From positions 744,001 to 808,000 of the forward strand of contig JAPFBL010000103.1 in the NCBI GenBank assembly GCA_026182355.1: a DNA stretch of 64,000 nucleotides. The letters run 5' to 3'. The notes beneath the pieces are model-generated. The model was given only the letters and a program-made list of their open reading frames with translations, was not told the DNA's origin and made no database searches. Below, in pieces: positions 23,118-34,470 of this stretch. Source of the DNA: Hermatobates lingyangjiaoensis. Lineage: Eukaryota > Arthropoda > Insecta > Hemiptera > Hermatobatidae. Numbering within the stretch: position 1 is the first letter of the stretch; each line of letters begins with the position of its first letter. The position numbers and the translations under genes are program-made.

Positions 23118-23360
23118 GATAAAAGTATCGACCGTGGAATAGAAACAAAACTAAAGTTTATCGAGACTCGGTCAGTTCGTTAGAGTCCCGATAAACTTTA
23201 GTTTCGTATATATATATATATAATAATCAAACCACAATATGAAATGGGAAAGTAACTCTGACGAAGACTTCTTCTTACGGTTGAAGGCTCTTAGTATTGT
23301 TTTCCCATTTCATATTGTGGTTTGATCATTGATTGTTATTTCACGTGTTTATGTGAAATC
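23118..23360. repeat. Family-B fragment followed by family-A snap-back
   Basis: 23118-23215 is a short family-B hairpin (TTTATCGAGACTCGGTCAG, then AGTCCCGATAAACTTTAG). After TA, 23225-23360 is a family-A snap-back (AATCAAACCACAATATG, later CATATTGTGGTTTGATCATT). Its + strand core (23255-23300) has box CTGACGA and CGGTTGAAGGCTCTTAG, a decayed hammerhead-like motif. Confidence 0.75.
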
Positions 23361-23454
23361 TTTATATATATGCAGAAAAATTCCAATAAATAAACACGTG
23401 ATGCAACCAATGAAGTTTAAACCAGAATGGAAAACGGAAAAGAATAGAAAAAAT

Positions 23455-23489
23455 GCTCTGAGGCCTTTCAATGTTTGTCATCAGAGAGC
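23455..23489 (-). ncRNA. Hammerhead-like motif, family C
   Basis: On the minus strand, stem I GCTCT/AGAGC (five perfect pairs) flanks box CTGATGA, extra C, two-pair stem II AA/TT with loop ACA, GAA, palindrome AGGCCT and cleavable C. It lies in the 3' region of a Penelope-like element with a GIY-YIG ORF. The short stem II is the weak point. Confidence 0.7.
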
Positions 23490-23689
23490 AAACAAAGTAA
23501 AACTGAGAAGCTAACATAAAGTAATGGAGAAAGAAGGTAACAAAACAGCTGGAAACTCAATATGGCAATCTAACTTAATAAGAAGAAATACCCTATAAAA
23601 TTAAAAAAAGCAGGTCCAACAGTAAGAAATAAAATTATAATTCAATAATAATAAAAAGAGAAGAAAAAAAAATTATTAACCTATATTAT

Positions 23690-24171
23690 TTGAATTGACA
23701 GTCTGGTCAGAGTTCCTGTCAAAAGATACTCGAACATTTCCAATATCACCCACAGGTCCAGTTTGCTTAAGTATCCCTTGAATTAAGACTTTATCTATTT
23801 TAAATAGCCCCTGACTTATATTGATTGTTTTTTCAAAATGATACTTAATTAGGGCACTTTCTACTAAGTTTCTTTCAACAGAAATTTTTCCTTGGAATCT
23901 TTCGATTTTATGGAATGATTGTTTAAATTAATATGTTGAAACAAAGCACTTGACTCTTCTTGCCTCCTAATTGAATATTTATGTTTTTTCACACTAGTAA
24001 GTAAACTTCTGCCCGTTTGTCCAACATATAAAGAATAACAACCTCCACACGGAATCCTATAAACACAACCTTCCTTTTCTTTCCTTGCACAATTACTGAC
24101 AAGTAATTTTTTGACAAACAGGAAGAAATCTAATACAAACAAAGAATACCTCAAGAAATATTTAAAAGTAT

Positions 24172-24175
<4 letters not shown>
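23690..24175 (-). pseudogene. Penelope-like GIY-YIG endonuclease, frameshifted
   Basis: The open part (24175-23864) reads a short hydrophobic, truncated start and then the nuclease: CVYRIPCGGC at 37-46 and YVGQTGRSL at 50-58, histidines at 65 and 81. It stops at 23864. In another frame the protein continues from about 23874 (ERNLVESALIKYHFEK, then ISQGLFKI) to about 23690, the usual Penelope-like C-terminal tail. A small indel near 23870 has therefore broken the ORF. No reverse transcriptase part remains. Confidence 0.75.

Positions 24176-24226
<51 letters not shown>
24176..24226. repeat. (TA)n microsatellite
   Basis: A pure TA tract at the truncated 5' border of PLE family C. Confidence 0.95.
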
Positions 24227-24229
<3 letters not shown>

Positions 24230-25486
24230 TAAATACGAATTTATTTAATTTAATTAACTTAAACTTATTTTACTGATCCCATTAGTAGACTGAGCAACTA
24301 TTAATAACTTTATATTTTAATTTGATTTTATAATTGATAAATAATTAAACATAATATAGTACTCTATTATTCAAAAACTGTAGATTTTTTTGAATGTGAA
24401 GTATCACGCAATTCATCCGCTTATAACTTCAATTTTGCAAATATAGTTTAAAAGACAAAAGTAATAAATAGTAATGATAATTAGACTATAATTAACAAAT
24501 ATTTCAAGTAATTCCATAGAATAAAATAATCTGTTGAAGGTTTTTCCTGAATGCAGGCTTTTGTTGGATGCATCATTTTCGTAAATAGCTTTCTTGTAAG
24601 AGTGGGCAATTATCTGGCCACTATATGCCCAGCTTCTGATTGTAAGGTGGGGAATGCATGCTTCATCGGTGTGGAATTTCCTGCCTTAGAATTGACATAC
24701 AGCTCTCCTGCGATAGTGTTAAGTAATAGTCTAAAAATAGCATCTTTATAGTAATGTATAAATAGTTTATGTCGAAACACACTGACTTCTAAAAATCCTT
24801 ACTAGTGATAGTGCTGTACGTGTAATACTGCCAAGTAGAGTTTCCCACAAGTGAAATGAGTTTGGTACCCTGCTCTGAGTAGTAATGTGTTTGTGTGACT
24901 GTACGGTTATCCGTTTATCTATGTTTATGAAGGTTTCATTACCTTTGGGATTTAGTCGAGATATTGTTGGCACTCTATCGAAACAATGAGTTTAAAAATA
25001 AAATTTAAATATTTAAGTTATTAAATATGTGCATATTGTTAGTACCACATATGTTAGTAAACATCATATTATTCTATAAATCAGTCTTGCTTCGTTAAAC
25101 GTTACTCTAGACGTCTGACTGGTGTAGATCGTGGTATTTTCAAGTAGGTCTCCCTGCTTGACTACGTGCGAAACCGGTCGGTGGTCTACGACTATTCATG
25201 AGCTAAGACAGATTTATATAACAATAAGATGTTTGTTTTATAATTATTACATAATAAAAATGCAATTAAAAAAATTACCCTTTTCTAATTTTTTTAATGA
25301 TGATTAATGTTAAAATAATCAGATATAGCAAGTTTAATGGTGATAAATAACCATGGTGGGGCGGATTTTTACTTGGTATGTGGACTATGGCCTACTATAG
25401 AGTTACTGAGTACGACTGGCGTTTTGTATAAGTAACGTTAGTTGCTATCCATGCAATTCAGAATGAGATTAGAGCTTCTCAAAGAG

Positions 25487-25553
25487 CAAACAGGAATACC
25501 AGCTAGAAGAGATTCAATAACAAAACAGGAATACCAGCCAGAAGAGATTCAAT
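25487..25553. repeat. Short tandem duplication
   Basis: AACAGGAATACCAGC(T/C)AGAAGAGATTCAAT occurs twice, about 34 bases apart. No function is apparent. Confidence 0.8.
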
Positions 25554-25878
25554 CTCAACGTTTACACAACTTTTAGGCGACAGTCATTGCGAAGGCCAAC
25601 ACCACAAGATAGGATCAGATATTCATTTCTTTCCCACGTCTTTTTAATCTCTCCACGATGTATGAATGTCTCGAATTTTTTACCTCAACCATGGAAATCT
25701 AGGATAGTGATCATGGTTACAAACTACAATCGGTACACACTTACTTCAAGGCTTCACATCTTTACTGTTTTGTTTTCGATCTCTTAGTTCTAGAATAGCT
25801 TATTCCTTCTACTAGTTCTTTTAATCTGCTTGTTTTTATTTTATATTGATAAGTAAGATGGAGTTATTGTTATTTCAG

Positions 25879-26030
25879 ACCCAGCCTCTTGGACTAGCAG
25901 AGAGGTGTGTACCTGGCTTGCTTGGAACTCGGCTCAGTACTCGCTGCCTCAGGATGTGATCCAAGCCTTCAACATGACTGGACAGGAACTCTCCTCCCTT
26001 ACTGAGCAGGAGTTCCAAGCCAGAGCACCG
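25879..26030 (+). CDS. Ets98B: ETS factor, exon 2 (PNT/SAM domain, first part)
   Basis: The exon follows acceptor TTATTTCAG and ends at donor CACCG/GTAACG. The second and third bases of codon 120 begin it and codon 170 ends it in phase 0. Residues 121-170 form most of a Pointed (SAM-type) domain: WTSREVCTWLAW at 124-135, YSLPQDVIQAF at 140-150, MTGQELSSL at 152-160 and FQARAP at 165-170. PNT domains mediate protein contacts in ETS factors, including with kinases and co-regulators. The order and the aromatic positions resemble PDEF/SPDEF. The intron that follows splits the domain before its last helix. Confidence 0.93.
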
Positions 26031-26424
26031 GTAACGAAATCCTTCATTATTGCAGTACTTTTGAACATATTTAATACATCACACTATTGTGTTCCACTCC
26101 AGCTGTTTCAGCATTTAAGCTTTACATTAATAACATATTCTAGTCAAAAGAAATGAAATTTTAATTACATTAAAAATATAAATCAAATATCAAAACTCTT
26201 AATAAACAAAATATTTTACACATTGGACATTATATATAAAAGTTGCAAAAAGGAACCTAAATGGACAAACACAATAGATTTATAAATTTTTGGTTTAACC
26301 TTCATCAAGAGAAAGAGAAGAGGGAAGATACAGGGCTCCGATAGAACAATGGTAAAGATATGTCCAAATTACAATGCGAATCTTCTTACCTATTATCTTC
26401 GTGCTACAAGTTTAAAATGTTCAA

Positions 26425-26556
26425 ACCACAATAAGAAATGAGAAAAAAGACTAACAACGTTCAACCGTAACTTTCAACTCAGTTAAGATTTGACTCTGAC
26501 GAAGGCCTCTTGTTACGGTTGAAAGATCTTTGCTTTTTTTTCTCATTGTGATTTGA

Positions 26557-26557
<1 letters not shown>
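26425..26557. repeat. Family-A snap-back with hammerhead-like motif
   Basis: TTCAAACCACAATAAGAAAT and later TTGTGATTTGAAC are the arms. The + strand motif at 26492-26535 has box CTGACGA, CGGTT, GAA and AGATCT, with stem II GGCCT no longer pairing fully. Confidence 0.75.
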
Positions 26558-26822
<265 letters not shown>

Positions 26823-26870
26823 TATTCTATCAAACGGTTGATATATTATTGAATCTGTTATATATATATA

Positions 26871-27175
26871 ATCAATTAAATGAAACGGTTCCACGAACCA
26901 AATAAACTATATTCACAAAAAGAACACACAGAAATAAAACAGAAACTCACTACTATATTTTGATGGCCTCGTCATCAGGAAGATAGATTTCATTTCTTTA
27001 TCTATCCTTGTCTACCCTCCCTCCATAAGTTGGCTACACTGTTTGAGTGCTTCTTCAAGGACATCAACCAGTCGTTGCCTATCTTCGGAACGACTCATAT
27101 CTATCTTCCTGATGACGAGACCATCAAAATATAGTAGTGAGTTTCTGTTTCATTTGTGTTGTTCTTCTTGTGAAT

Positions 27176-27237
<62 letters not shown>

Positions 27238-27240
27238 TGA
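26871..27240. repeat. Family-G snap-back with two hammerhead-like motifs
   Basis: The left arm (26871-27000) carries the motif on the minus strand (26951-26985), the right arm (27095-27185) on the + strand (27105-27137). Both have box CTGATGA, stem II GA or GG paired weakly, and palindrome ATAT; the GAA is changed to AAA. About 95 bases of non-inverted sequence separate the arms. (TA)n occupies 27182-27238. Confidence 0.75.
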
Positions 27241-27329
27241 TAAAAGTATTTGAAGTCGTTCCAATTTAGGTGGGTAGTTTTTCCTAATACATACCTAATT
27301 ACCTTACTGCATTTACCGTATGATAAGCG

Positions 27330-27540
27330 GTATAATGGACATTTATTCCAGTCATGTATGCTCAACATCTATGAACCAAACAGCAGTATCATAAATGGTA
27401 TGATTAGGCAGTTATTTCAGTAATGTATGTTCAACTTCTACGATTTCAAACAGCAGTATAATGTCAGTTTGATTGACATTTATTCCAGTAACGCAAGCTG
27501 ATTTTCCATGATACCAAACAACAGTATAATAAGCGAATTC
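27330..27540. repeat. Minisatellite, three diverged ~69-bp units
   Basis: TTATTCCAGTCATGTATG, TTATTTCAGTAATGTATG and TTATTCCAGTAACGCAAG recur at about 69-base spacing, each followed by CCAAACAGCAGTATAAT-like sequence. Confidence 0.75.
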
Positions 27541-28404
27541 TAGAAATATCGTTTTTTAAGCAGATTTTTATTAATTTTTTTTTCACGTAGTTTATAGCAT
27601 AGCATTCAAGTGATTAATTCTTATCAGTTTATTTCAAATTGATTCGTAAAGCACTCGGAAACTCATGAAAATTTGACCCTAGAGGTTCAAATATTATTCG
27701 ACAATTAGTTAAACCCGAATGATGGGAAGATATGAGTCTAACTATAAAGTGAAACAGTTATCTTAATAAATGGCTCTTACAGAAAGGATTTAATAACTAT
27801 AATTCAGTTAATTTAGTATGGTCTAAAGATAGTGACTAGGAATCGAGGGGGTGAGAGAGAGAGCGAGAGAGAGTATGAGGGAGAGAGAATGTTAAGCTTA
27901 TTACTTACTATTACATCAAGAGAGCTGTGCGTTTCAAAAGCCCATGTTAAAAACCCGCCGCTTTCTGTCTTCAATATAACCATTAATATGATCACCACAT
28001 CCCTGCTTCTAATCCTAAATCTATAATTATAGATTAACTTACTTACAAAAATGCTATGGTTTATTTTTTTAATTATAATTAAAACACAAATTTATTCAAA
28101 CAATATTAAAAAACCAGCATTAACAGCATTTGTGACTATTGTTATTATTATTATTATTAACCGAGTCAATATTATTATTTTTTTAAGATTACTTATTTTT
28201 GAAATCTTGTTTCATTTTATTGTATTACAAAGCTTTATTTGAAAATAAAAGAAATTTAACTTGTAAATAAAAATATAGTACTTGCTTAATACACAAACAT
28301 TTATGTACGTATTGTTTAATGTAGGTAACAGACGGACGGCACAATATTGCAGTGAGTTTTGTTGTTTATTTGATACATTTTTTCTCTAAATGAATATATT
28401 AGTA

Positions 28405-28692
28405 ACAAGATTCCATAATGACCTCGTAAAATAAAAGTCAACGTCTAAACCACAATTTCCGATATGAACCGTCATTATTCACGAAGACTACTTGTTTTGA
28501 TTGAAAAATCTTAGTCATTTTCCGACTTTTCATACTGTGGTTTAGACACTCTAATATATAATAAATATAAATGATCAAACCACAGTATGAAATGGGAAAA
28601 CAAGACTAAGTCTAGGACTAACAAGACTGTCTTGTTTTCCCATTATATTGTGTTTTGATCATTGCTTGTTATTTCACGTGTTTAAGTGAAAT

Positions 28693-28727
<35 letters not shown>
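28405..28727. repeat. Two family-A snap-backs in tandem, then (TA)n
   Basis: 28440-28555 is an old copy (TCTAAACCACAATTTCC to CATACTGTGGTTTAGAC) with a decayed core. 28572-28696 is a younger one (GATCAAACCACAGTATG to TATTGTGTTTTGATCATTG) whose hammerhead has been deleted, leaving a short loop. (TA)n follows at 28698-28727. Confidence 0.75.
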
Positions 28728-28730
<3 letters not shown>

Positions 28731-29211
28731 TTAAATCATTAAGCTAGTGACTACTGATGACCGTAGTTTGACCTTAAGAGCGTCTGAGGAGGCCCACATA
28801 TGGTTATTGGGGGCCCGATCAGATCCCGGTTTAAATCAGAAGTGTTAACTTCTATATTTTATTCCTTTTATTTTTAACCTATATATATATATATATATAT
28901 ATACAATTTTTTTTATATTTGTTTTTTATAATTTTTAATTTTATAATTTTATCTATCTTTTTTACTTATACTTTGGCATTGTCCTTTCCGTTCTCCGACG
29001 TTCAGTGCCTAGTTCCTTTTTTATGCTAGTGCTACTCTCATCTAACTCTTCATTGCTTCATTCGCGCTCCGTTTTTCGACGTGGGGAGATCTCTCTCACT
29101 TCGTCCTCTCTTCTAACCTACTCCTGGTGACGAACAACAGTTCAAAATATTGAATTCTGTAAGTGTTCTTTTTATTCTTTTTTCTGTGTCGTGCTTTGTG
29201 TAATTTAAAGT

Positions 29212-29215
<4 letters not shown>
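28731..29215 (+). mobile_element. Penelope-like element family 2, 3' end
   Basis: The copy begins inside the coding end: a frame with LRASEEAHIWLLGARSDPG is recognisable near 28765-28840 and stops before 28850. The 3'UTR continues to a hammerhead-like motif (29119-29155) and terminus TAATTTAAAGTTATATA. It is related to family 1 in the C-terminal residues and layout but clearly a different family in the UTR. Confidence 0.75.
29119..29155 (+). ncRNA. Hammerhead-like motif, PLE family 2
   Basis: Box CTGGTGA, an extra C, stem II GAAC/GTTC with loop AACA, AAA in place of GAA, then ATATT and G. A better-preserved relative lies on the minus strand at 44141-44176 with box CTGATGA and GAA. Confidence 0.5.
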
Positions 29216-29228
<13 letters not shown>

Positions 29229-29247
<19 letters not shown>

Positions 29248-29248
29248 C

Positions 29249-29291
<43 letters not shown>
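29229..29291. repeat. (GA)n microsatellite
   Basis: AG dinucleotide tract with a few C interruptions, directly following (TA)n at the end of PLE family 2. Confidence 0.95.
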
Positions 29292-29296
<5 letters not shown>

Positions 29297-29569
29297 AACT
29301 GTCACAGAGTAAGCACATAAGCACACATCACTCTACGATAGTCCAAATCATTAAAATTTCAATAGAAAAATGAGAAAGCTCAAAGTCCTTCTTGGTAGCT
29401 CGTTGTCAAGGAGTTCGTTGACATCAAACTCTCTCCAAAAGACTTGCAACTTTCTCATTTATCCATTGGATTTGTGGATTTCATTAAAAATATATGTATA
29501 TATATATTTAAATATTATATAAAATATACATATTTTAAGTTTTGTCTATATTTCAATATATATATATAT

Positions 29570-29797
29570 ATCTAAACCATAGTAAGAAATCAGAAAAATA
29601 ACAAAGATTTTTCAACAAAAACAAGTGGTCTTCGTCATAGTCTCACTGAAGAAGACGATTTGTTTTGGTTGAAATATATACGACGATGGTCGAAATATAG
29701 AAGTGAGTTATTCCTGTGTCTACCTGTGTGCTATCTTTTTTAATTGGTTTTTATTTAAAAGTCCGTTGGATCGTTTAATTTAATTACTGTATATATA

Positions 29798-29850
<53 letters not shown>
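29570..29850. repeat. Degenerate family-A/G ends with (TA)n
   Basis: 29573-29670 is a decayed family-A snap-back (TCTAAACCATAGTAAG, GTGGTCTTCGTCATAG). 29680-29790 keeps a family-G end (GGTCGAAATATAG, GTGAGTTATTCCTGTG). TA follows to 29850. Confidence 0.55.
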
Positions 29851-29851
<1 letters not shown>

Positions 29852-30190
29852 CATCGAATAACAGATGTCTTTTTCTTCACCAGTTATTCAAGGTTTCTGA
29901 AATTATTATTTTAGAGACTTCACTCTGAAATAATTACAGTTTTTAAGTAAAGACTTTAGAAATTTACTGTAAACTGTGTTTTATTACCGTCTCTAAAGAC
30001 TTTAACAATTTTTTAATTACCCTGAAGATGACTGAAAGCCAGTCGAAACATGTCGGTTCCCACTTAATTGACATTCTCCAACGTTTAGATGAAGGAAAGA
30101 AGAAGGTATTCAGAAACCATGAAAAACTGCTGAAGAAAATGACATCAGTGAAATACGGTCAGTTATTCAATGAAATATCAAATTTCTTTG
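29851..30190. mobile_element. Penelope-like 5' end in snap-back form
   Basis: A hammerhead-like motif at 30019-30057 is followed by a frame with HLIDILQRLDEGKKKVF, then lysine-rich helix-forming sequence to about 30170, as at a Penelope-like N-terminus. Part of this coding stretch (about 30110-30175) reappears inverted at 29851-29900. It is the same architecture as 17514-17890. Confidence 0.55.
30019..30057 (+). ncRNA. Hammerhead-like motif, ACATGT palindrome
   Basis: Stem I ACC/GGT (extendable by AATTA pairs further out) flanks box CTGAAGA, an extra T, stem II GACTG/CAGTC with loop AAAGC, GAA, palindrome ACATGT and C, giving the GTC cleavage triplet. It is the clearest example of the ACATGT group. 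Confidence 0.75.
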
Positions 30191-31189
30191 TACATCTAAG
30201 GTTTTAGAATCTCGAGACATTACAAACGCTTTGTGTCAAAGATAAAAAGAAATGTTCATTCATTATTCATTAACACTGATTTTTTTGACAATCTTATCTT
30301 TTAAATAGATTCATAAAGTTTCTATTTTCTCTCGTGATATCGTTTGATATCAGGGGAATAAGAAATATTTCTTAAGATTCAGAATTATTTCAAGAGATAT
30401 AGAAATGAATGCGGCAAACTACAATATAGGACAATGAACATCGATATTTCAAGAACGGAACAGTAGTTGAATGATGGTAAGAGTATCGAGGAAGAGCTTT
30501 CAGTCAGTGCTGTCGTATATTGTATTTATGACAAAATTTCACCAAAAAAAATTCCAAAAAAAATTATATGTATATTTTGAATTAACAGAACTAAACTTGT
30601 TAGAAATTGTAATAACTTAAATTCCATTAAAAAACGTACTTAAACATTATAATGATATTCAAAGGTCAGTATGATTCGTTATCTCAATGCGTGGTGTTGA
30701 GACTACTTGATCCTAGCTACATCAAGCTCCGTACTAGCTTGATATTATTGGTATAGAGTTCATTGCAGCAGAACATATACGATTTAATGTTTTTTGGCAT
30801 TACATGAGTTTTTATTTTATCTACTTATCACCTTGCAGTACATGTAGTTGCAATAGGGGATGAGCTCTTATTCTGATTATGATATACAAGATTATTTACC
30901 GAGTTTATTTTCACTATTTGATACTACAGGAAATACGAGTACTTCCATCTTAATTAGGTTACATACAGTGTTATGAGGTATTGTAGAGCAAATATTGATA
31001 ATTAAAAAAAAAAGACTAGTTAACTGTATTTTTAAGAATTTCTCTCATAATAAACTTTCCTTGTTCCCAGTTATTTCCTTGTATCTAGAAACACAGAACA
31101 CTGATCACTAGCGGTTACAAGCCAATAACTCGACTTAAGCATGAGCAACTCTAAACAGAACCAATCTTCATATTTAAGGAGATGACTGA

Positions 31190-31815
31190 AGTAGTAAGAG
31201 AAATTATTAGAATTAGTGAGGATTTTAATTGATGACCAAAAAGAAGAACAAATGTAACATTTAACGACCAGATGCTTTAAAAAAAGGTTAAATTAAGGTC
31301 TTTATATATAAGGTACTATAAAGAAAAGCCCAAATTAAGGTCTTTATATATAAAAGGTCAATCTGAACCATCTGCTATAAGCCTGTTAATAATCATATAA
31401 ATGATTAAAATTACTCAGGATATGAATGAATGGTCAAAAAATGGGTCAAATTTTACATTCAATGGCCAGATGATTTAAAAAAAGTTTAAATTAAGGCCTT
31501 TAGAAATAAAGCTTAATATGAAAAAACGACTTTGAACCTGTTAATAATATTATAAATGATTAAAATTGATGACGATATGAATGAATGACAAAAAATAGGT
31601 CAAATTTAACATTCAACGGCCAGATACTTTAAAAAAAAAGGCCAAATTAAGGTCTTTAGATATAAGAGGTCAATCTGAACAGACTTCTTTGAGCTTGAAA
31701 TCATAATAATAAACTTAGTGAAGATATGAATGAATGGACAAAATATGGGTCAAATATAACATTCAACGGCCTGGTGTTTTGAAGAAAAAGGGTAAATTGT
31801 TATTTTTAGGCTTAA
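31190..31815. repeat. Minisatellite, four diverged ~150-bp units
   Basis: The phrase ACATTCAACGGCCAGAT or a variant recurs at about 31258, 31455, 31609 and 31758. Each is followed by an A-run, AAATTAAGGTCTTTA and a GATATGAATGAATG block. The first interval is longer because of a local duplication of AATTAAGGTCTTTATATATA. Confidence 0.8.
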
Positions 31816-31834
31816 ATGGTGAATGCGGCAAGGT

Positions 31835-32010
31835 GGTTGAATGAGTGTGAATGGGCAGAGGGAGTCGTGGAGAGGCTGGGAGGTGTTTGAAGGCCGCCGC
31901 GCAGCATTCCGCCGGCTTTCTCCGCCCCCCGAGCACAGTTTCTCTTACTGCCCCCCTCTCGCTCCCATCATCTACTTGACAACTTCCACCGACCAGCCAG
32001 AATGGCCAGC
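31835..32010. other. GC-rich patch inside intron 2
   Basis: About 175 bases with GGCCGCCGCGCAGCATTCCG and CCGCCCCCCGAGCAC stand out sharply from AT-rich surroundings. They contain an open + frame of 77 codons without recognisable product. An intronic enhancer, an alternative promoter or an unannotated exon are all possible. Confidence 0.35.
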
Positions 32011-32589
32011 CTTAATGACACAACGCAACCTTTCCTTCATTATCAATAACCATTTTATTTTATACCATTACTAGTAGCCCGTGAATAGAAAATAATTGAG
32101 AAAATCTGTGCTAAATATCAAGTGAATAAAAATTCTTAAATTATCAAATAAAAAACGCACAATTATACTTATATATGAAATGTTATCTACGAATGATTTG
32201 AAAAGGAACGTTTTCTTAAAAGTTACTATTAATTAACTAACAGTTATCAATAACCAATTGCAAAAGCCAATCGATTGATACACGATCAGGTTTTAAAGTG
32301 TCAAAAATTGGCCTACAACACTTGTAGGTAAATGTTAAGATGTATACAAACGCCATAGCGTTTGTGGTATAGCAGAGAAATATGTTTGAATTTTTTATAA
32401 AGGTAGAATTCTTCTAGAACAACAAAGTGGTAGAAAAGAATGTTGTTCCGGCGCCACTTTTTTTAATAATCTATATAAATAAAATAATGATTTTGTCTGT
32501 ACATTGCTTAGAACTGACTCATTTCAAGTTTTCTTTACGTTTCATACATTGGAGAAACCGAATCCACGCTTAGAAACATTTCTGTCGGT

Positions 32590-32890
32590 TTGTTCGCAAA
32601 ATTTTGTCACAAGTAAACTCAGCCACCATAAGACATATCAAGCAGAAACTTTTACAGTAGAATGGTGTATGTCTAACTTAAAATATAGGCTCTGAATTGA
32701 TTGGAAATTCAACGTAGAAGTGAAGTTATAAACGTTGAAAGCAAAAACGTTTGTCACAAGTAAACTCAGCCACCATGAAACATAGCGAGTTAAAGCTTTG
32801 ACACTAGATTTGTGTATGCCTAACTCAAAATATAGGCTCTAAATAGATTGATACTTCAGTACAGAAGCGAAGTTATGGGGCTTTAAGCTG
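32590..32890. repeat. Tandem duplication, ~147 bp
   Basis: GTCACAAGTAAACTCAGCC at 32606 and again at 32753. Each is followed by CACCAT, then GTGTATG, CTAACT and AAAATATAGGCTCT. Two diverged units. Confidence 0.85.
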
Positions 32891-33929
32891 TATTTTCCTA
32901 ATATCACAGACAAGTTTGTTTTGAAAATACACAGGTGTGGCAAGTAGGTATTGTTAGTTGATTTTAATTTCATTGCAGCATATGAATACGAGTATATTGC
33001 GTATTTGACATCTTTGAAAAGGTGTTTCCCAGAGTTGAGGATGTACTATCTATTAAAAATAAATAGTTTTGTAAACGGGAAATTCTGAGCCCTTAATGTG
33101 AACAGGTAGGAAAAATCAACAAACAAGTTCTTACGCTATATCATACGTAAGAACTTACAGTCAGAGGAAAGAACTTACAAGTCAGTAAAGAGAGTGATTA
33201 GTGATGAGGAAGAAGTTCATTATCTAACTGAATTTCTTGACTCCGTGACTGCTCCTGGGCTACCTGCTCATGGGTAAAAACTTCAAGTAGAACACCATCA
33301 TGCTGCGATTTAGTATCCGCATTTGTTTTTCTATCTTTTACATGGAAAATCTAAAGTGATAGTAAGTAAGTAATAAAGTAATGACTTTAATAGCCTTTTA
33401 GAACAATATTGTGTATTTATTTTGAAATAAATGAAATCATAAACTTATTTCAGTTCATTGTGTTGTTCATTGTTTAAGGACGTATGTAATTTCATAGAAA
33501 TTATAAATTGGATGTATCAGAAAATTGTATTGGGTTGTTCTTCGTGAAAAAGTTGATAAAAAAGTTTTAACAGTTGATTAAAAAGGTTTAATAACTTTTG
33601 TTGCGATGTTATATTAGAGATACGAATGAATTGTGATGAAATTCTGTTGATAGTTAGGAAAATAATTTATTCTACATGTACAAATGTATAACAAGATTTC
33701 ATAGTAAATACAAAATAAAAGTTCTATTCAGCTATATTAATAATGAGAACCATAGATGAAGCTGAAATGATCAGCTATAAAAAAATCAATATAGTTAATG
33801 GGTTAGTTCCACTAATGGAACTTACACGACTAAAGTCGTGAGACTTTACGAGCTATGACGGACAGTATTAATACTAAATAATACTATTAATACTAATTCT
33901 AAAAAAAATCAATGTTGTTAAGAAATATT

Positions 33930-34290
33930 ATCAGTTCTCTTTGATTAAATTTAATAGATGCAATACTATACATATTAGTAATGGCTTATTCAAGATAGTC
34001 TCAGTGTTAACCAGAGCTTTGTCTACAAGGGTTGCCATTTCGGATAACTTTACTTATATCTTTTTCAACGTTTTTGTTTACCCTGACTCTCCTTTCCCAG
34101 CCATTTGTTATCTTTCTTTGTACTTTGAGCCCGTTAAAATACCTCTCTTGCTCGCCTCCCTACACCAGATGTTCTGCATCACTTGCGCCAGTGTGAGTGA
34201 GACTCTGACGAAGACCACTTGTTCTGGTTAAAAGATCTAAGTCCCATTTTTGATTCTGTTATCGTGGTTTATACTTTCATAGAAATGTAA
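33930..34290 (+). mobile_element. Fossil Penelope-like element family A, C-terminus and 3' end
   Basis: The frame from 33938 reads LIKFNRCNTIHISNGLFKI near its start, which matches the tail seen in PLE family C (ISQGLFKI). It continues through about 200 bases of 3' region to a decayed family-A hammerhead (box CTGACGA at 34204-34210, GATCTAAGTC) and ends near 34285. It shows that the family-A terminal repeats derive from a Penelope-like retroelement. Confidence 0.7.
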
Positions 34291-34434
34291 AAGTAAATGT
34301 AACATTCGATGCGTTTTGAACAATTATAAACATTTCAACTGTTGTGATAGATGAAAACTATAGACAAACTATAAAACTTTGTGGGCACACAACTCCCACT
34401 GTAGAGTCCCTCCATTCATTACAAAAGTCGATGT

Positions 34435-34470
34435 AACTTAAGAAGAACACTATGTGTTCGAAACGTAAAA
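34435..34470 (+). ncRNA. Hammerhead-like motif, ACGT group (decayed box)
   Basis: Stem II GAACAC/GTGTTC, GAA, palindrome ACGT and A are intact, but the box reads TTAAGAA. A related motif at 56923-56958 has CTGATG, stem AACAT/ATGTT, GAA, ACGT, C. Confidence 0.45.

Larger units (their letters stand above)
23371..24175 (-). mobile_element. Penelope-like element family C, 5'-truncated
   Basis: On the minus strand the copy runs from the edge of (TA)n at 24176, through GIY-YIG coding sequence, a frameshifted C-terminus, an AT-rich 3'UTR, a family-C hammerhead-like motif (23489-23455) and a terminus with the complement of AAACACGTGATGCAACC. This copy ties the family-C hammerhead to a recognisable Penelope-like ORF. 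The same 3' end recurs at 44330-44460. Confidence 0.8.
11318..25878 (+). other. Intron 1 of the ETS gene
   Basis: This is a 14.6-kb intron from GTATGT to TATTTCAG, phase 1. It holds a SINE (12045-12385), hammerhead-bearing fragments (13137, 17715), family-A snap-backs, an hAT MITE (15203-15720), an inverted pair of one Penelope-like family (16983-17480 and 20915-21775), another Penelope-like element (23371-24175) and many (TA)n tracts. About 18400-20550 and 24230-25860 are AT-rich without recognised features, apart from a short tandem duplication near 25487-25553. Confidence 0.85.

Noticed and set aside
25135..25190. Hammerhead-like GCGAAACCGGTCGG at about 25168-25181
   Set aside because: GAA, palindrome ACCGGT and C are present, but I could not find a matching CTGANGA box at the right distance. 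It may be a decayed copy.
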